The translations under genes and the position numbers were made by a program. The notes under the pieces are model-generated. The model was not told the DNA's origin, made no database searches, and was given only the letters and a program-made list of their open reading frames with translations. From JAAYFT01 sp036562765 (GTDB taxonomy: Bacteria; Bacillota; Clostridia; Tissierellales; Tissierellaceae): a stretch of DNA of 17,819 nucleotides. The stretch spans positions 1 to 17,819 of the forward strand of contig DATCJO010000163.1 in NCBI GenBank assembly GCA_036562765.1, read 5' to 3'. Below, piece by piece: positions 14,824-17,819 of this stretch (the stretch's first letter is position 1; the number at the start of each line of letters is the position of its first letter).

Positions 14824-16284
14824 TTATCTTTTAAATATATCTAGACTTCTTTTGTTTTCTGCAACAAATGTGGTCACAGATCTTGGGGGTACTTCCCAGG
14901 ACTCCCGTGCAGATATTGTACCAACCAATTGACAATCATAACTCTTTGAGGTTTCATAAATCATCATCTCATTTCCCTTTACACCGGTAAATGATAATTT
15001 GGCTGAATTATCAATAGGATTAATTGCAACTATGACCGTTTTATCCCTTTCAGGACTTACATACGCTGACACCATAAGTTCATCATTTTCGCATTCAACA
15101 TGAATTCTCTTATAACCTCTATCAATAAATTTCGCATAATTTCCCAGCGCCCACCCCCGTTTTGCCACTCTGTATTTTCTAGTCGGAATATCAACATATA
15201 TAAGCCCATCACGATAATCATAACGAGATACCGCCAGCCAGTGCTGCCACGAAGCAACTGATAATATCGTCATATCTTCATGTATAGTGGTCGCCATCAC
15301 CAATGCTGCATCCATCCCAAAATCCCTTCCATGAGCCATTTCGCACCATTCGGTTTGGTGAAGTGGAAGCATATTTTCGATTTGGGAAAAATAGTGTGCG
15401 GCTATTTTTTTATCCCTTTCATTGGACCAGTAAGAATGTACTGCCCAATGATCAATTGCTTTAGATAATATCTCATCATCCATTACTCTTTTATAGAGAG
15501 TTAATGTATACTTTTCGTCATTCCATTTTCCAGACTCAGGTATTGATATCTTAACAGGGAGGTTTCTTTTTTCCAGCTCTGCAACCACTTTTTTAGATAA
15601 GCTGATGATTTGCTCAGGTTCATAATGACATCCTTCTTGTCCTTCCTTCCACTCCCACTGTGGCTCATTGATAGGACTTAAATACTTTACAGGTATACCC
15701 TCTTTCAATATAAGTTCGGTAATATCTACAAGATACTTAGCAAACTCCTCTTCATTTTCTGGAGGCAAATTTGACTTACCATTCTCCTCACCAGAAGTAT
15801 ACCCCGACTTGGTAAGTCTAGCAGGCGGGCTGTTAGCAAATAGTATAACTGTATCAGCACCGTATTCTACTGCTTTTTTCATAGCGGTAATGGCATTTTT
15901 ATCTCTGTTTAAATCATACACACCTGGAGATACTTCAACAGTCTGTGTCTTTCTCCACTCATCCCAAGCTTTACAAGGTTCTCCAGCTCCAATATTGTAT
16001 CTGTAAATATTAAGTCCTATACCTTTCTCATTATCATAAAGATACTGCATAATCTCATCAATATTTTCCCAACCACCTACATCTTGTGCCCACCAGCATC
16101 CAGATGCCCCAAATCCTTCAATAGTTTGATACTCAATTTCGTAATTAACTTTTACTTGAGTACCCAATTTTTCATCCCCTTCTTGTTCTTCTGTTTTATT
16201 GTCTATTGCAACACAACTTCCACATATTATTAGCATAAGAATACATACAGTAACAATTTTTACAAAATTTTTAATGATCCTCAT
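14824..16284 (-). CDS. Glycoside hydrolase family 30 enzyme, probably surface lipoprotein
   Basis: ATG at 16284 is taken as the start (AAAGG 5 bases upstream; GTG at 16290 and 16287 also possible), giving 486 residues. A signal peptide with a Cys-containing end (IICGSC, Cys24) suggests a lipoprotein, although the lipobox is not canonical. The catalytic barrel begins at EGFGASGCWWAQDVGGW. The general acid/base is in SPINEPQWEW (Glu207) and the likely nucleophile is in HQTEWCEM (Glu312). Other GH30-type pieces are LNIYRYNIGAGEP, ILFANSPPARLTKSG and VASWQHWLA, and the end forms the family's side beta-domain. GH30 enzymes are retaining beta-glycosidases (beta-glucosidase, beta-1,6-glucanase, beta-1,6-galactanase, xylanase). 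The motifs do not look like the xylanase branch; the substrate is open. The start overlaps the preceding glycosidase gene by 14 bases, implying coupled translation. Confidence 0.88.
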   Translation of the reverse strand: MRIIKNFVKIVTVCILMLIICGSCVAIDNKTEEQEGDEKLGTQVKVNYEIEYQTIEGFGASGCWWAQDVGGWENIDEIMQYLYDNEKGIGLNIYRYNIGAGEPCKAWDEWRKTQTVEVSPGVYDLNRDKNAITAMKKAVEYGADTVILFANSPPARLTKSGYTSGEENGKSNLPPENEEEFAKYLVDITELILKEGIPVKYLSPINEPQWEWKEGQEGCHYEPEQIISLSKKVVAELEKRNLPVKISIPESGKWNDEKYTLTLYKRVMDDEILSKAIDHWAVHSYWSNERDKKIAAHYFSQIENMLPLHQTEWCEMAHGRDFGMDAALVMATTIHEDMTILSVASWQHWLAVSRYDYRDGLIYVDIPTRKYRVAKRGWALGNYAKFIDRGYKRIHVECENDELMVSAYVSPERDKTVIVAINPIDNSAKLSFTGVKGNEMMIYETSKSYDCQLVGTISARESWEVPPRSVTTFVAENKRSLDIFKR

Positions 16285-17819
16285 CACCACCTTTGCCGAA
16301 AAGCTTAACAGTTTGACATTCTATTAATTCAATCACCCCAGGTTGCTCCTTTACAACAGCCTCTAACATGATTGCAATTCTGTTGTGTTTTTCATTAAAC
16401 CAGCAACCAGGCAAATACGCTACATTATCAATTCCTCCCACCATTGGGGGCCTATTGGGTGAAGGGAGCCAAATTCTGCCTACGATAATACCATTAAAAA
16501 ATACAGTAAGTTTTATATTTTGACCTTTAAACTTTAATATGTGACAGCGATATGGTTTATTAGCCTCTATTTCCCCAAATAACCACCCTACTAAACCGGG
16601 TTGTAGAACAAAAGGCATGGTGCAAATTCTATTTGACTTGTTGAAAAACTTGTTGCACGCAACTTGCCACAGCTCTTTCTCATCATAACCTGTCAGCGTC
16701 CAGTTACCAATCCCTATTCCGCTGAGTAAATACACGCTGCCAGAAGGTTCTGCATAATAACGTTTATCAACCGTAATAGAAATTTCTGCTTCATTTCCCT
16801 TTTCAACAAAAGAAGAAATATCAACACAATTGTTAAACGCATTTACTTCTCCAACATATTTACCATTAACTATTACAACTGCTTTACATTGAATGCCTTC
16901 AAAAAGCAGGAAATAACGTTCTGCATCTTGCCTTATATTCACCTTTTTATAATAGGTACATTGAACCGGTTTACGAGTGGTAAGCCATCCACCAAAACCA
17001 ATTTTTATCTCATAGGGCTGTTTATTTCTATAATCCATCTTAAGGTTCCACAAATGAATACGGTCTCTACCAATAATCAAAGTTGCTCCATTAAAACCCC
17101 GTAATGATTTAATCCTTAATGCAGCCTTCCTTGAATCGTCAAAATTGCTGTGGCCCCAAATTTCCGTTCTAACTGTAATGTGAAAATTCTTCTCACATAA
17201 GTCTTCCGGCATATTTATAAACGCATGTTCTCCCCCTGGAATTGAAGTACCTAAATATACTCCGTTACAGTATAAACTGACTACATCAGCAGCATTATGT
17301 AAAAGTATACCTAAAGGTTTCTTGTCGTTGGACACTTCTACATATCCCTGATACCAGCCATATCCTCGATATAATTCGGCTTTCTCCATATGAATTGCTT
17401 CTTGCCCAGAATAGACAGTATGTATATCAAAATATTCTTCTTTTTGCATTGTGGAGCCACAAAGCCAATGAATTTTAAGATCGCCATTCATATTATTAGA
17501 CTTAAAGCAATCGTCGGAATAATAATAGAGCCGATGAGCTGTAGCTTTAGATAACATAGCCGCTTTTGAAGAAGCAATCCCATATAATACTATTCTTTTA
17601 CCATTTGAGAGTATAACTTCTTCTCGTGCTTCAGTATCACTTCTAAAAACAAAAGTAAACACTTCATGATAATTTTCCCCGAAATCAAAATGTACTTCAC
17701 CTTCATAATCTGCATGGAAGACAATAATCGCAGTATCGTTCTCGGTTACAACTAAAAACGGCTCTGCTGACGCAAACAATATCCTGCCAGGTAGTCCCCA
17801 ATTGGCCAAAGCAAAATTA
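16271..17819 (-). CDS. Glycoside hydrolase, C-terminal part, GH35 beta-galactosidase-like (5' end outside window)
   Basis: The frame is open to the right edge with no stop before the first possible start (TTG near 17809), and no ribosome-binding site can be placed, so the gene surely continues outside the window. About 512 residues are seen. No catalytic barrel is present; this is the accessory part. Residues about 1-110 form a beta-domain (RILFASAEPFLVV, RIVLYGIASSKA), then two jelly-roll domains: about 130-265 (GYGWYQGYVEV, ADVVSLYCNGVYLGTS) and about 270-500 (AVVIVNGKYVGEVNAFNN, KLTVFFNGIIVGRIWLP, YLPGCWFNEKHNRIAIMLEA). That layout and the last motif resemble the C-terminus of GH35 beta-galactosidases, which remove terminal beta-galactose. 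A GH2-like or other multi-domain glycosidase is not excluded. The gene overlaps the GH30 start, so both hydrolases are co-expressed at the head of the operon as seen here. Confidence 0.6.
   Translation of the reverse strand, partial: NFALANWGLPGRILFASAEPFLVVTENDTAIIVFHADYEGEVHFDFGENYHEVFTFVFRSDTEAREEVILSNGKRIVLYGIASSKAAMLSKATAHRLYYYSDDCFKSNNMNGDLKIHWLCGSTMQKEEYFDIHTVYSGQEAIHMEKAELYRGYGWYQGYVEVSNDKKPLGILLHNAADVVSLYCNGVYLGTSIPGGEHAFINMPEDLCEKNFHITVRTEIWGHSNFDDSRKAALRIKSLRGFNGATLIIGRDRIHLWNLKMDYRNKQPYEIKIGFGGWLTTRKPVQCTYYKKVNIRQDAERYFLLFEGIQCKAVVIVNGKYVGEVNAFNNCVDISSFVEKGNEAEISITVDKRYYAEPSGSVYLLSGIGIGNWTLTGYDEKELWQVACNKFFNKSNRICTMPFVLQPGLVGWLFGEIEANKPYRCHILKFKGQNIKLTVFFNGIIVGRIWLPSPNRPPMVGGIDNVAYLPGCWFNEKHNRIAIMLEAVVKEQPGVIELIECQTVKLFGKGGDEDH

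Noticed and set aside
14495..14932. 145-codon plus-strand frame
   Set aside because: It is antisense to the SBP1 signal and linker region; the Ser/Pro-rich translation is a shadow of the Gly/Glu linker codons.
1..17819. CRISPR array, tRNA or rRNA genes, transposase, phage genes
   Set aside because: No repeat-spacer pattern, cloverleaf, ribosomal RNA segment or recombinase/transposase protein was found on either strand.

Overview
The window reads as a chromosomal segment of a low-GC Gram-positive bacterium (Bacillota, Clostridia- or Paenibacillaceae-like). The reasons are Shine-Dalgarno sites close to AGGAGGTG, frequent GTG and TTG starts, lipoprotein-type signal peptides, a sugar ABC transporter set without its own ATPase, and a DUF5696 / YIP1 / NHL gene set of a kind I associate with Paenibacillus-like carbohydrate loci. 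I cannot name the species.

Left flank (1-1138): the 5' part of a HotDog acyl-CoA thioesterase gene on the minus strand, a roughly 300-bp divergent promoter region, and a YjcF/ElaA-type GNAT acetyltransferase gene on the plus strand. These look like ordinary housekeeping-type genes with fairly high GC.

Main region (1121-17819): eleven tightly packed genes, all on the minus strand, reading from right to left: a glycoside hydrolase (C-terminal part, GH35-like, 5' end outside the window); a GH30-family glycosidase; a lipoprotein solute-binding protein with two C-terminal Ig-like domains (SBP1); a 957-residue solute-binding protein preceded by two lectin-like beta-sandwich domains (SBP2); a first pair of sugar permeases; an exported NHL beta-propeller/TPR protein with a C-terminal membrane anchor; a YIP1-family membrane protein; a membrane-anchored DUF5696 protein; and a second pair of sugar permeases. 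Spacings are mostly 0-70 bp with several overlapping ends, so this is probably one operon, perhaps subdivided by RNA hairpins around SBP1. No promoter for it is visible, because its beginning lies to the right of the window.

Working model: extracellular hydrolases cut a plant-type polysaccharide (a beta-galactoside-containing glycan is a guess from GH35 plus GH30), the two binding proteins capture oligosaccharides, and two permease pairs import them using a shared MsmX-type ATPase encoded elsewhere. The block SBP2 - permease - permease - NHL/TPR - YIP1 - DUF5696 - permease - permease is the most interesting part. It joins two permease pairs to three envelope proteins of unknown role, all predicted to act at or outside the membrane, and may be a poorly described glycan-handling machine.

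Regulatory structure read directly from the sequence includes an intrinsic terminator for the operon lying inside the opposing GNAT coding region, a 12-bp stem with a competing alternative pairing just after the SBP1 stop codon, and a 7-bp hairpin just upstream of SBP1. No tRNA, rRNA, CRISPR array, insertion sequence or attachment site was found.
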